This document shows, piece by piece, positions 8,777 to 16,932 of a DNA stretch of 64,000 bases. Made by a program: the position numbers and the translations under genes. The notes under the pieces are model-generated. The model searched no databases. It was not told the DNA's origin and saw only the letters and a list, made by a program, of their open reading frames with translations. Position 1 is the first letter of the stretch. Each line of letters starts with the position of its first letter. The DNA is from Bacteroidales bacterium (GTDB lineage: Bacteria; Bacteroidota; Bacteroidia; Bacteroidales; VadinHA17), in the NCBI GenBank assembly GCA_017999895.1, contig JAGNKY010000006.1, positions 62,001 to 126,000 on the forward strand, in the 5' to 3' direction.

Positions 8777-9457
8777 ATGAATATCTGGATTATTTTTATT
8801 GGAGTAATGATTTTGAGCTGGATTGTGAGTACAAATCTCAATTCGAAATTTAAAAAGTACTCAAAGATACCTGTTGAAAATGGAATGTCGGGAAAGGAAA
8901 TTGCTGAAAGAATGCTTAGAGACCATGGAATATTTGATGTGAGGATAGAAAGCGTTCGAGGGAAACTGACAGATCATTATAATCCTTTAAATAAGACTGT
9001 AAATCTGAGCCCGGAAGTATATAATGGCAGAAGTATTGCTTCTGCCGCTGTTGCAGCACATGAAACAGGTCACGCAGTACAGCATGCCACAGCTTATGCT
9101 TGGCTCGGACTAAGATCAAAACTAGTTCCCGCTGTAAATTTTGCTTCAAAATGGGTTCAATGGATTCTTCTTATCGGCATTATTGTAGTGGAATGGTTTC
9201 CGGCACTCTTGCTTTTCGGAATAGGATTATTTGCGCTTATAACAATATTCAGTTTCGTTACTCTGCCTGTTGAAATTAATGCCAGCAAAAGAGCTTTAGC
9301 ATGGTTGTCATCAACAGGGATAACATCTTATGAAAATCATGCTAAGGCAAAAGATGCTCTTAAAGCTGCCGCATATACTTATGTTGTAGCTGCAATTGGT
9401 TCACTGGGAACATTACTTTATTATATTATGATATTTTTAGGTGCTTCCAGAGATTAA
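8777..9457 (+). CDS. membrane zinc metallopeptidase (YugP/Zn_peptidase_2 family)
   Basis: This 226-residue integral membrane protein has the zinc-binding motif HETGH at residues 95-99 in VAAHETGHAVQHA. There is a membrane helix at residues 1-18, two more at about 125-165, and one at the C-terminus. The PVEINASKRALAWL stretch after the helices matches the YugP family pattern, where the Glu is the likely third zinc ligand. Substrates are unknown in general. A GGAGG element about 7 bp before the ATG supports this start. Confidence 0.88.
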   Translation: MNIWIIFIGVMILSWIVSTNLNSKFKKYSKIPVENGMSGKEIAERMLRDHGIFDVRIESVRGKLTDHYNPLNKTVNLSPEVYNGRSIASAAVAAHETGHAVQHATAYAWLGLRSKLVPAVNFASKWVQWILLIGIIVVEWFPALLLFGIGLFALITIFSFVTLPVEINASKRALAWLSSTGITSYENHAKAKDALKAAAYTYVVAAIGSLGTLLYYIMIFLGASRD

Positions 9458-9651
9458 GTAAGAAGTAGTTTATTCCCAATTATAAAATTGAGAACATTTT
9501 TTGAGCCTTTTAATGTAGCTTTTCGAACACAAGCTAATAGTTGTAAAAATTTTAATGAATTAACTTTTATTATTCAACGACGAGAATAATTTATAAAATA
9601 TACTTTCGTATCTGAATTTTTCATATAACTTTACAAATAGATCTTTTATAC

Positions 9652-9677
9652 TCTACTTGTAGATTTCTACTTGTAGA
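9652..9677. repeat. two tandem copies of a 12-bp imperfect palindrome upstream of the fatty acid kinase gene
   Basis: TCTACTTGTAGA occurs at 9652-9663 and again at 9666-9677, a 14-bp period. Each copy is a 5-bp inverted repeat (TCTAC/GTAGA) around TT. It lies 36 bp before the start of the FakA-like gene, a position fitting an operator or a transcript-leader structure. Confidence 0.7.
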
Positions 9678-9712
9678 TTTAAATTAAATTAATTAAATTC
9701 AATTATTCCATC

Positions 9713-11533
9713 ATGATTATGACTGATGAAATAAGTGTTAAGGAAATTAATAAGAGGATCGAAAGTATCTATAAGTATCTGAACAAGCACAAGGAATATC
9801 TTAACAGATTAAATGTTTTCCCTGTTCCCGATGGAGATACCGGTTTAAACATGGTACTTACAATTCAAGGGGCTATGGCTAATATGAAAAATTTGGAAAG
9901 CCAATCAATTTTACCCGGAGAATATCTTAAAAATTTTACCGAACAAATGCTTTTGAATAGTCGTGGTTGTTCGGGTGTCATCTTATCCTTATTTGCTCAA
10001 GGCTTTGCACAGGTTGTTGCGAACAATGATTTTTCAAAAGAAAACATTTATAAAGCTATTGAAAATGGCTGCCATAAAGCTTATGAAGGTACAGAAAACC
10101 CACAAGAAGGCACCATGCTCACTTTAATGAGAGCTCTTAAAGAAAAATATTTTGAGTTAATGAATGAAGAAGACGACCCTGTTGTTATTTTCAGCCGCAC
10201 TATTCCATACTTGAAAGAAGTATTAATTAAAACCACCGAAATGCACCCTGTTTTAAAACGTGCCGGTGTAATTGATTCGGGAGCAGCCGGTTTTTTTGTT
10301 ATTATTCAGGGAATTAGCAGGGAGTTTCAACATAATGGATTGATATTAAATGGCATACCTGTTCCAACCATGCTAAAAATAGGAAGGGCAACACGCAAAC
10401 ATATAAGCATAAAATTGTCGCGATTTAAAAAAAGTCAGATTGCCCCATTTATATTAAATATTGATTCTTCCAAAATTCAAAACAGCAGGCTTCAGGAAAT
10501 TTTACAAAACGTCAAGAACATATTCAATAATTTTCACACCGACCATATAAATAATAAGAATAATTTACGTGAAAAGATAATTGATGATCTTGAAGAAATA
10601 AACAGCTCATGGGATCCTGAAATAAAACAAAAATACTGCACAGAATTTATCTTTGAATCAGATAATCTTATTTCAGAAGAACGTCTGAAAGAATTAATTA
10701 GCCCCTATGGCGATAGCCTTATAATTATTAATGCAGGAAATAAGTTTAAAGTTCACATCCATACAAACAAACCAGATAGTGTTTTTTCTGCTGTTTCAGA
10801 ATACGGCGAACTGGTTTTTACAAAAGTGGATGATATGAAAAAACAACACCGGAATTTTATCAGCGATGACGTAATTGATTACCAGAGAGAAAAAAGTATA
10901 TTTTGTATAGTATCGGGCAAAGGTTTTGCCGAAATCCTCGAAAAATTGGGTGCCGATGACATTTTATGTTATGGTAAGAATAAACCATCAGTCAATCAGC
11001 TTGTAAAGAAGCTCGACAATTTAAAGGCTAAAAATATAATTGCAGCCCCTGATGACAAAGATATCCTGATGGCTCTTAAATATGCAGTTTCATTATGTAA
11101 ATCAAATGTTTATATCGTCGAATCTGACAATCCCATTTCTCTTATCGGTATGCTCATGGGTATTTCGAAGGACTATGATATTATTACCATGTTCGAAACG
11201 GCAATGAACAACCTCAATACTATAAAATTTTGTGGAATTGCTCAAGCTACAAGAAATTCAGTGTCAGAGAATGGAACCCAGATAAAGAAAAATGACTTTT
11301 TCACAGTTTATAAGAGGAAAATAATTCTTTCAAACCCGGGTTTAGAACAGTTGATTTTCGAAACTATTAAAGAACTGGCAAAAGGAGAGAGCCTCATTAC
11401 TTTATATAAAGGAATAAGATCGGAAAAGCAGAACAGTCTCATAGAAAATCTTAAAAAACAATTCCCTGATATCGAATTCGAAGAATATTATGGAGGACAA
11501 TACAACTATAATTACTATATAACTTTTGAATGA
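9713..11533 (+). CDS. fakA: DAK2-domain fatty acid kinase-like protein (FakA-like)
   Basis: This 606-residue protein has an N-terminal DAK2 kinase domain (about residues 1-205) with the ATP/Mg motif PVPDGDTGLN at 38-46, a linker or middle domain, and a C-terminal FakA-type region. The segment HIHTNKPD near residue 347 is typical of FakA/YloV proteins. FakA phosphorylates fatty acids held by a FakB protein. The next gene encodes a DegV/FakB-type protein and the third encodes PlsY, which strongly supports fatty acid kinase activity. It is somewhat longer than the roughly 550 residues usual in Firmicutes. An in-frame ATG at 9719 is an alternative start. Confidence 0.82.
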   Translation: MIMTDEISVKEINKRIESIYKYLNKHKEYLNRLNVFPVPDGDTGLNMVLTIQGAMANMKNLESQSILPGEYLKNFTEQMLLNSRGCSGVILSLFAQGFAQVVANNDFSKENIYKAIENGCHKAYEGTENPQEGTMLTLMRALKEKYFELMNEEDDPVVIFSRTIPYLKEVLIKTTEMHPVLKRAGVIDSGAAGFFVIIQGISREFQHNGLILNGIPVPTMLKIGRATRKHISIKLSRFKKSQIAPFILNIDSSKIQNSRLQEILQNVKNIFNNFHTDHINNKNNLREKIIDDLEEINSSWDPEIKQKYCTEFIFESDNLISEERLKELISPYGDSLIIINAGNKFKVHIHTNKPDSVFSAVSEYGELVFTKVDDMKKQHRNFISDDVIDYQREKSIFCIVSGKGFAEILEKLGADDILCYGKNKPSVNQLVKKLDNLKAKNIIAAPDDKDILMALKYAVSLCKSNVYIVESDNPISLIGMLMGISKDYDIITMFETAMNNLNTIKFCGIAQATRNSVSENGTQIKKNDFFTVYKRKIILSNPGLEQLIFETIKELAKGESLITLYKGIRSEKQNSLIENLKKQFPDIEFEEYYGGQYNYNYYITFE

Positions 11534-11545
11534 GATTTAAAAAAT

Positions 11546-12430
11546 ATGAAAAAGAAAATTTTTATAATTACGGCCGATAATCTTGGGCTATCAAGGGAAC
11601 AAATAGATTATGAAGACCTTGAAATTTTAAAATTTCCTGTCTTTGTAAATGGTAAAGAATATCGGCAAAGTGATGAATATAATGCAAAATGGCTAATTGC
11701 TAAATACGAAAATGAAAAAGCCGTGGCAAAGTCATCCACCCTGGTTCAGAGAGAAGTAGTGGAAATTGTCGAAAAAAATTATTCGAAATATGATTTTATA
11801 ATTCATGTAATAATGAGCAGCGGTATGTCCGCAGCTTCTTTTACTGTTGCCGAAAATGTGCGAAAACAATTTGAAAATATAATTCCTATTATTAATATTG
11901 ATACTCGTCAGGTAGTTAACGGAGTTGGAAATGTTCTTCTCGGAGTGATCGATATTATCAAGAACAACGAAGAATTAAGCATAAATGAAATAGTTAATTT
12001 ATCTCAACAGATTGTTGAAAATACATATAGTTATTTTGTTTTACCCGATATGAGTTATTTATATAAGGGCGGCAGAATAGGTAAGGCTCAGTCACTTATG
12101 GGAAGTATATTGCACATTATTCCCATAGTAGGAATGATGGGAAATGAGAAAGAAGGTATTGTTGTACCGATAGGAAAAGGCAGAACATTCAAACAGGTTA
12201 ACACACTAATTATAGATTCGATAAAGGCAAAAATGGAGGGAAAATCTGCTTCCAGAATAAAACGGGCTATAACTATTTCTGGCTATGGCGATAAAAATCA
12301 GGATGCCGCTTCTGAATTAACGGAGATGGTAAAAGCTATTCCATGCAACGACTTTATAATAGGTAAACCCAGTATTGTAGATGCTGTTTATTGTGGACCA
12401 GGAGCTTACGGTGTTTCGGTATATATCTAA
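11546..12430 (+). CDS. fakB: DegV family fatty acid-binding protein (FakB-like)
   Basis: This 294-residue protein has the DegV fold, seen in KSSTLVQREVVEIVEK, MSSGMSAASFTVAENV (the family SSGLSGTY-type segment) and YLYKGGRIGKAQSLMGSIL (the conserved LxxGGRI helix). FakB proteins bind a free fatty acid and present it to FakA. The usual TSQPS motif is altered to KSSTLV, so chain specificity cannot be predicted. It starts 12 bp after the FakA-like gene and precedes plsY. Confidence 0.82.
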   Translation: MKKKIFIITADNLGLSREQIDYEDLEILKFPVFVNGKEYRQSDEYNAKWLIAKYENEKAVAKSSTLVQREVVEIVEKNYSKYDFIIHVIMSSGMSAASFTVAENVRKQFENIIPIINIDTRQVVNGVGNVLLGVIDIIKNNEELSINEIVNLSQQIVENTYSYFVLPDMSYLYKGGRIGKAQSLMGSILHIIPIVGMMGNEKEGIVVPIGKGRTFKQVNTLIIDSIKAKMEGKSASRIKRAITISGYGDKNQDAASELTEMVKAIPCNDFIIGKPSIVDAVYCGPGAYGVSVYI

Positions 12431-12442
12431 AAACAAATAACC

Positions 12443-13072
12443 ATGAATACTTTACTTCTGTATATACTATGTCTTTTTACTGGCTATTTAATTGGTTCCA
12501 TTTTATTCGCCGATTTAATTACAAAAATTGTGGCAAATAAAAATATAAGGGAACTTGGTAACGGTAACCCCGGCGCTTATAATGTTTTTAGAAATGTTGA
12601 TAAATTCTGGGGAGTTGTTGCAGGGCTTTTAGATGCTGTAAAGGCTTTGTTCCCTATGATAATTGCTTCTCATTTTTTCCACCTTTCAGATACTGCACTT
12701 GGATTTATAGGAGTGGGAGCTGTTTTAGGCCATGGTTATCCTATTTTCTATCATTTCGACGGCGGACGAGCCGCTTCAACTTTGATGGGAATGTATCTGG
12801 TTTTTATACCTTACGAATTTATAATTTCATTTATTATTGCATGTATTATAGTCCTGACTTTCATAAGAAAAGAATATGGTATCTGGGGGCCAACTACAAT
12901 AATTGCTTTAAGTGCATTTTTATGTTTGTTCTTTTCACATCCTGTGGAAGTAAAGGTTTTTGTATGGATAGCCGGATTTATCACTCTGTTTTTCAACAGA
13001 GACGCTCTTGTTATGAAAATTAAAGAATTTTACTCGAATACCGGCTCTCCTGTCCATCGGCCAAAATTATAG
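12443..13072 (+). CDS. plsY: acyl-phosphate glycerol-3-phosphate acyltransferase PlsY (divergent)
   Basis: This 209-residue polytopic protein transfers the acyl group from acyl phosphate to glycerol 3-phosphate. Motif 1 reads GNGNPGAYN at 39-47, followed by LLDAVKA at about 62-68. Motif 2 reads HGYP...FDGGRAAS (97-112); the usual lysine of GGK is arginine here. Motif 3 is near residues 190-200 (LFFNRDALVMKI). It starts 12 bp after the FakB-like gene, so exogenous fatty acids could be fed directly to phospholipid synthesis. Whether another PlsY exists in the genome is unknown. Confidence 0.85.
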   Translation: MNTLLLYILCLFTGYLIGSILFADLITKIVANKNIRELGNGNPGAYNVFRNVDKFWGVVAGLLDAVKALFPMIIASHFFHLSDTALGFIGVGAVLGHGYPIFYHFDGGRAASTLMGMYLVFIPYEFIISFIIACIIVLTFIRKEYGIWGPTTIIALSAFLCLFFSHPVEVKVFVWIAGFITLFFNRDALVMKIKEFYSNTGSPVHRPKL

Positions 13073-13161
13073 ATAACAGCCGTACTTATAAGGTTAGCAG
13101 GTCGGTTAAGCACACAGGTGAATGATTAATTTCAGCGTGCAGATAAAATTACATAAACATA

Positions 13162-13572
13162 TTATAAATTAAAATCTCCGGCTGCTTCGGGCTGATATAT
13201 TATTTCGTCTATTCTGATTTTTGTAATTCCTCCAGGGACAATCCATTCTATCTCATCAGAAACTTTATACCCTATTAAAGCCGTTGCAATGGGTGAAAAA
13301 ATAGATATTTTATTTTCCTTTATATTCGCCTGTTCAGGATAAACTATTTGAAACTGAGCTTGTTTATTGTTATTTAAAAAACTTAATTTTACAATTGAAT
13401 TCATTGTAACTACATCTGAAGGAATAGCTTCAGGCTCAACTATTTTTGCTGAATCGAGTTCCTTTAATAATTTTTCAGCCTCAGCATAACTAATTGATTT
13501 AAAATATCTGGCATCGTTTATAGATTTTTTTATGCGTGCATAATCCAGCCTGTTTATAATTAAATCACTCAT
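13162..13572 (-). CDS. GreA/GreB-family (Rnk-like) transcription factor
   Basis: This 136-residue protein has a short helical N-terminus (about residues 1-48, INRLDYARIKKSI) and the Gre C-terminal beta domain (about 50-130), shown by IFSPIATALIGYKVSD and the final VPGGITKIRIDEI. The N-terminus is too short for the GreA coiled coil, so it resembles Rnk, which binds RNA polymerase without transcript-cleavage activity. It stands alone, convergent with plsY. Confidence 0.85.
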   Translation of the reverse strand: MSDLIINRLDYARIKKSINDARYFKSISYAEAEKLLKELDSAKIVEPEAIPSDVVTMNSIVKLSFLNNNKQAQFQIVYPEQANIKENKISIFSPIATALIGYKVSDEIEWIVPGGITKIRIDEIIYQPEAAGDFNL

Positions 13573-13718
13573 AGTTAATGTTAATTAATATAATTTTAAA
13601 TTAAGGTTTTATACAAAAATAAACAATATTTCAATCAAAAGCCAATAATGACTTTTAGGTTTTTCCTAAGTATGTTTGAATTATATATTTATCAGATGCG
13701 ATCTCCGAAAAAATATCT

Positions 13719-14486
13719 TTACTTCCCTAATGGAATTTTAAAGTTTATCCCAATTTTGATAGGTTTAAGGCCAAAAGTTTGCTGAGTTATAGTATGCGTA
13801 ATGCCCTGCCATATATAGTTTTCTATTGAAATATTTTCAGCAGAAATACCTCCATATTCAACGAACAAACCTAATAGGCAAATCAAAAAATCTTTTGATT
13901 TTATTGGGAAGTCCATTCCTGCAGATATTGAATACCCCATTCCTGTGTCACTTACATTTTCACTATAAGACGTGTTGTTATTTTTGGAACCAAGATTGAT
14001 TATATAAGATCCAAAGTTCAGGGAGCCTCCTATCCAGCTTTCGGACCACGAAAATGAGTGCAAAATTCTTAAACCAATCTGCATCACAGTTGAGTTTACA
14101 TGATAATATACATCTTGTGGTAAAGGTGAAGAAGTCCAGCCTCCCTGATATGTCCAGCCTTCAAGTTCCTCACCTTGTTTTCCGATAATCTGATTGGTTC
14201 GTTGAATCGTTCCTCCGAAGAAAACATCAAGGAAATCAACAGGTCTCCAGTATATTTTTGGCCCAACAGAAAAACCTGCAGGAATTATACTTCCGTGTTT
14301 GCTTAAAGGCAGAGTCGAAGATTCATGAAACTGACCTGCATACATTTCATAATTTAATGTTCCATCGAAGCCAAAGTAAAATTTTTTAGATAACTTGTTA
14401 CTATTAGCATCATCCTGTGCATAAGAAGTCAATGAAAAAATTGTGAATAACACTCCTAATGTTATAGTAATAGCCTTGCTCTTCAT
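13719..14486 (-). CDS. secreted outer-membrane beta-barrel-like protein
   Basis: This 255-residue protein has a clear signal peptide (about 1-23, ending SYAQ). The rest is rich in alternating hydrophobic and aromatic residues with Gly-rich turns (FSVGPKIYWRP, SISAGMDFPIKSKDF), as in small outer-membrane barrels. The C-terminal strand (KPIKIGINFKIPLGK) also fits. I do not recognise a specific family, and no neighbour suggests a function. Confidence 0.7.
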   Translation of the reverse strand: MKSKAITITLGVLFTIFSLTSYAQDDANSNKLSKKFYFGFDGTLNYEMYAGQFHESSTLPLSKHGSIIPAGFSVGPKIYWRPVDFLDVFFGGTIQRTNQIIGKQGEELEGWTYQGGWTSSPLPQDVYYHVNSTVMQIGLRILHSFSWSESWIGGSLNFGSYIINLGSKNNNTSYSENVSDTGMGYSISAGMDFPIKSKDFLICLLGLFVEYGGISAENISIENYIWQGITHTITQQTFGLKPIKIGINFKIPLGK

Positions 14487-14674
14487 ATTATTGCTTTTAT
14501 GTATAACATTTTCTATAATTCTATTTCTTTTGTTTCTCTTATAATAAGACGAAAATATTTATTAAATTGTATAAATAAAACTGGTTTTATAATTCTTTTT
14601 GACTTTATTACTCATAAGAGGATTTTCATAAAATTATTTATTAAAATCTAAAAAAACAAATATTTACGCAGTAA

Positions 14675-15076
14675 TTAAGCTCGTGAAATAAACCACAGAC
14701 ACTTTTCTTTCCATTCACATTTGCCACAAATATCAAGTACATCAAAGCTATTCCTGAGATTAATATTTGCAAGGAAAAGAAAATCTTTTGCTCTGCCTGT
14801 AGTTCCATCTTTTAAATTTAACTTTTCCAGAACACGCATATCTATATTTTTAACCTCGAAAGCAGAACCAGGTTTTTTCCTGCATTTTCTTTCCACATAA
14901 TATGTGCAACAGGAACAGATATCATCGCCTTCTGTAATGATCTGTAATTCAGGGTCCAATTCTATCTTCGCCATAATTTCAGCCATATTTCTCACAAAGT
15001 TCCTGTTATAGCCGTATCCCTGAAAACCCTGCAAACATAAAAGGTGGTGAGCCCGGATTTTCAAAATGTTTTCCAT
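14675..15076 (-). CDS. DUF1284 family cysteine-rich protein
   Basis: This is a 133-residue cytoplasmic protein with the DUF1284 opening ILKIRAHHLLCLQGFQGYGY. Two Cys clusters (CSCCTYYVERKC at about 77-88 and CGKCEWKEKC near 117-126) suggest an iron-sulfur or zinc site. It starts 11 bp after the bioY stop, so the two are very likely co-transcribed. A link to biotin is suggested only by this arrangement. Confidence 0.8.
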   Translation of the reverse strand: MENILKIRAHHLLCLQGFQGYGYNRNFVRNMAEIMAKIELDPELQIITEGDDICSCCTYYVERKCRKKPGSAFEVKNIDMRVLEKLNLKDGTTGRAKDFLFLANINLRNSFDVLDICGKCEWKEKCLWFISRA

Positions 15077-15087
15077 TGATTTATATT

Positions 15088-15729
15088 CTAAGCATCAGCT
15101 TCATTATTGTAAGCTTCTTTGGGTGTAATGGCTTTGGCTAAAGCTGCAGCGATCGCAATTTTAAATATGTCTCCGGCAAGGAAAGGAATAGTACCCAGGC
15201 TAACTATCTTCCAAAGCGTCAATCTGGTGCCTTCGGCTATGTAAAACCATAGTCCCAGTTGTAACAATCCAGGAATATATATCAGAACGAAGTTGGCAAA
15301 TAGCATTAATCCAAGCATAGGAAGAAAATTCCTCGCCCTGATGTATTTGTCGGTAAAATAACCGAGGAATAAGGCAGCTAAAATAAATCCGACTATATAT
15401 CCTCCGGAAGGGCCTGTGAGTCCACCGAGGCCTCCTGCGAAGCTGGCAAACCATGGGATACCGGCTATACCCAAAATAATATATATTACCTGGCTTGCTC
15501 CTCCCCACCATCTACCAAGAAGAACTCCAGCTAATAATACTGCAAAAGTCTGACCTGTTATAGGAACAGGAGTCCACGGAACCACTACTTTTATCTGTGC
15601 AAATACTCCGGTAACACAAGCCATTCCTAATGCCAGAGTAATCTTTTTAACAAACGTCAGGTTATAGCGCCATTTGAAGAATGAATATCTTGCCCTGATG
15701 TAATTTTTTGCTATTGCTATATTCTCCAT
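15088..15729 (-). CDS. bioY: biotin transporter S component BioY
   Basis: This 213-residue protein has about six membrane helices and the BioY signatures: PWTPVPITGQTFAVLLAG and LGGLTGPSGGYIVGF. BioY binds biotin and works with an ECF module (EcfT and EcfA) or alone; no ECF energising genes are in this window. The N-terminal 30 residues are longer than usual. A 128-bp inverted-repeat structure sits just upstream at 15767-15894. Confidence 0.94.
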   Translation of the reverse strand: MENIAIAKNYIRARYSFFKWRYNLTFVKKITLALGMACVTGVFAQIKVVVPWTPVPITGQTFAVLLAGVLLGRWWGGASQVIYIILGIAGIPWFASFAGGLGGLTGPSGGYIVGFILAALFLGYFTDKYIRARNFLPMLGLMLFANFVLIYIPGLLQLGLWFYIAEGTRLTLWKIVSLGTIPFLAGDIFKIAIAAALAKAITPKEAYNNEADA

Positions 15730-16117
15730 TTTTTTTTTAAGTTAATTAATATTAAAAATTTATTGGTGTCCGACAAAAATAAAAAATAAAGGGTATTCCT
15801 GATATCATGATTTATAGAGAGCACATGTTGTAGTTTGGTTTTTAAAAAACAAATTCAACATGGATAAAGATATGGAAATAAAATTTGTCGGACAGTGATC
15901 TACAGGCCTTTGCTACGCAGCTTTAAGCTATTTAAAGTTCTTAAAATTTAATACTCTTTGAGTTAATACAGATGATTTAAGATTTGAGATTGATGATGGA
16001 GATTTCAGAAACATAAGAGATTCATATATTTTTAATGAAACAAAGATAACACTGATTTTCAGCTTACCAACCCGTGCTTTTAGTGACCTACTTTGAAAAA
16101 AATGAGAAACATATTTG
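15730..16117. other. gene-free stretch between bioY and tRNA-Glu
   Basis: These 388 bases contain no convincing gene. They hold the inverted-repeat element at 15767-15894. The remainder (15895-16117) is AT-rich with nothing I recognise. A short minus-strand reading frame that runs into the tRNA is not credible as a gene. Confidence 0.7.
15767..15894. repeat. MITE-like element: 11-bp terminal inverted repeats around an inner hairpin
   Basis: TGTCCGACAAA at 15767-15777 is repeated as its exact reverse complement at 15884-15894. Inside, CATGTTG near 15824 pairs with CAACATG near 15856, extended by a T-rich and A-rich arm with one mismatch. No target-site duplication is evident and no reading frame spans the interior. 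Confidence 0.6.
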
Positions 16118-16189
16118 TAGTCCATAGGGGAATCGAACCCCTGTTACCAGGATGAAAACCTGACGTCCTAGCCACTAGACGAATGGACC
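16118..16189 (-). tRNA. tRNA-Glu (anticodon TTC)
   Basis: The minus strand folds as a full cloverleaf. The acceptor stem is GGTCCAT/ATGGACT with a G-U at 1:72 and discriminator A. The anticodon arm reads CAGGTTTTCATCCTG, giving anticodon TTC. The T arm is AGGGG-TTCGATT-CCCCT. CCA is not encoded. Confidence 0.96.
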
Positions 16190-16305
16190 ATAGGAAAATG
16201 AAAATGCGGATGCAAAGAAAATACCTTTTTTGCTATAAGCAAAATATTTGATGAAAAAACAAATAATTTGAAATTAATTTAAATGTATTTTATGTCTGTC
16301 CATCG

Positions 16306-16764
16306 TCAAAAAACATACCGGATTGAAAGTGCTCCGTTTATGCCTCCCCATCCTGTAGAGCCGAATATGTTTACAGAAGGTAACAGATCTATTGAAAGAT
16401 TAAGAGGTATCTCATCAAATGTATATTCGAGGCCCAGAGTAGCATCAACTCCAACAACTGAGCCTGTGGTATCAACATGGGGATTATCGTCCCAGAAGCC
16501 AATATGAGCACCTACTCCCCAGAACCAGTTTAAATTTGGGAAACTTCCGGTCCAATGTTCATTTTCAAAAAGTGCTGTTGCAACAAAACCCTGCCAGCGA
16601 CTTGCGAGTATTCCTTCAATAGCATTAGTGCTGCTCGTGAAATGTTTTATTGTGAGCCCGTAGGGTACACCTGCCCTTAAACCAAGACTGGTTTTGTATT
16701 CCTGTGCAGGAAGTGTAAAACTTATTGCAGCTAACAGTAAGAGTAAGATAAATGTTTTTTTCAT
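16306..16764 (-). CDS. small outer-membrane beta-barrel-like protein
   Basis: This is a 152-residue protein with a signal peptide (MKKTFILLLL through about residue 20, ending LPAQ). The mature part alternates hydrophobic and polar residues and ends in an aromatic terminal strand (GALSIRYVF), typical of OM barrels. I chose the ATG at 16764; an upstream start at 16806 would spoil the signal peptide. Function is unknown. It precedes tRNA-Glu on the same strand. Confidence 0.72.
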   Translation of the reverse strand: MKKTFILLLLLAAISFTLPAQEYKTSLGLRAGVPYGLTIKHFTSSTNAIEGILASRWQGFVATALFENEHWTGSFPNLNWFWGVGAHIGFWDDNPHVDTTGSVVGVDATLGLEYTFDEIPLNLSIDLLPSVNIFGSTGWGGINGALSIRYVF

Positions 16765-16932
16765 CGCATGAATAATTTTATAGTTAAAAACAGTCAAATA
16801 TAACAATTCAATCTAATTATCGGAAAATATTGTCTGTCGGCTTAAAATTTATTGCATTTATTAATTTGTAATTCTTTATAAATGAATTAAGAATAAAGAA
16901 TATGTTTATTTAAATTTTTGTTTAAAATCATT

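Noticed and set aside
9652..9677. Resemblance of the TCTACTTGTAGAT repeats to the stem of Cas12a CRISPR repeats
   Set aside because: Only two copies occur, separated by 2 bp with no spacer, the loop is 2 bases rather than 4-5, and there are no cas genes.
13162..13572. GreA transcript-cleavage factor
   Set aside because: The N-terminal coiled coil that carries the acidic cleavage tip is too short, so Rnk-like is more fitting.
15928..16125. Small minus-strand gene next to tRNA-Glu
   Set aside because: It overlaps the tRNA 3' end, has no recognisable feature and is AT-rich filler.
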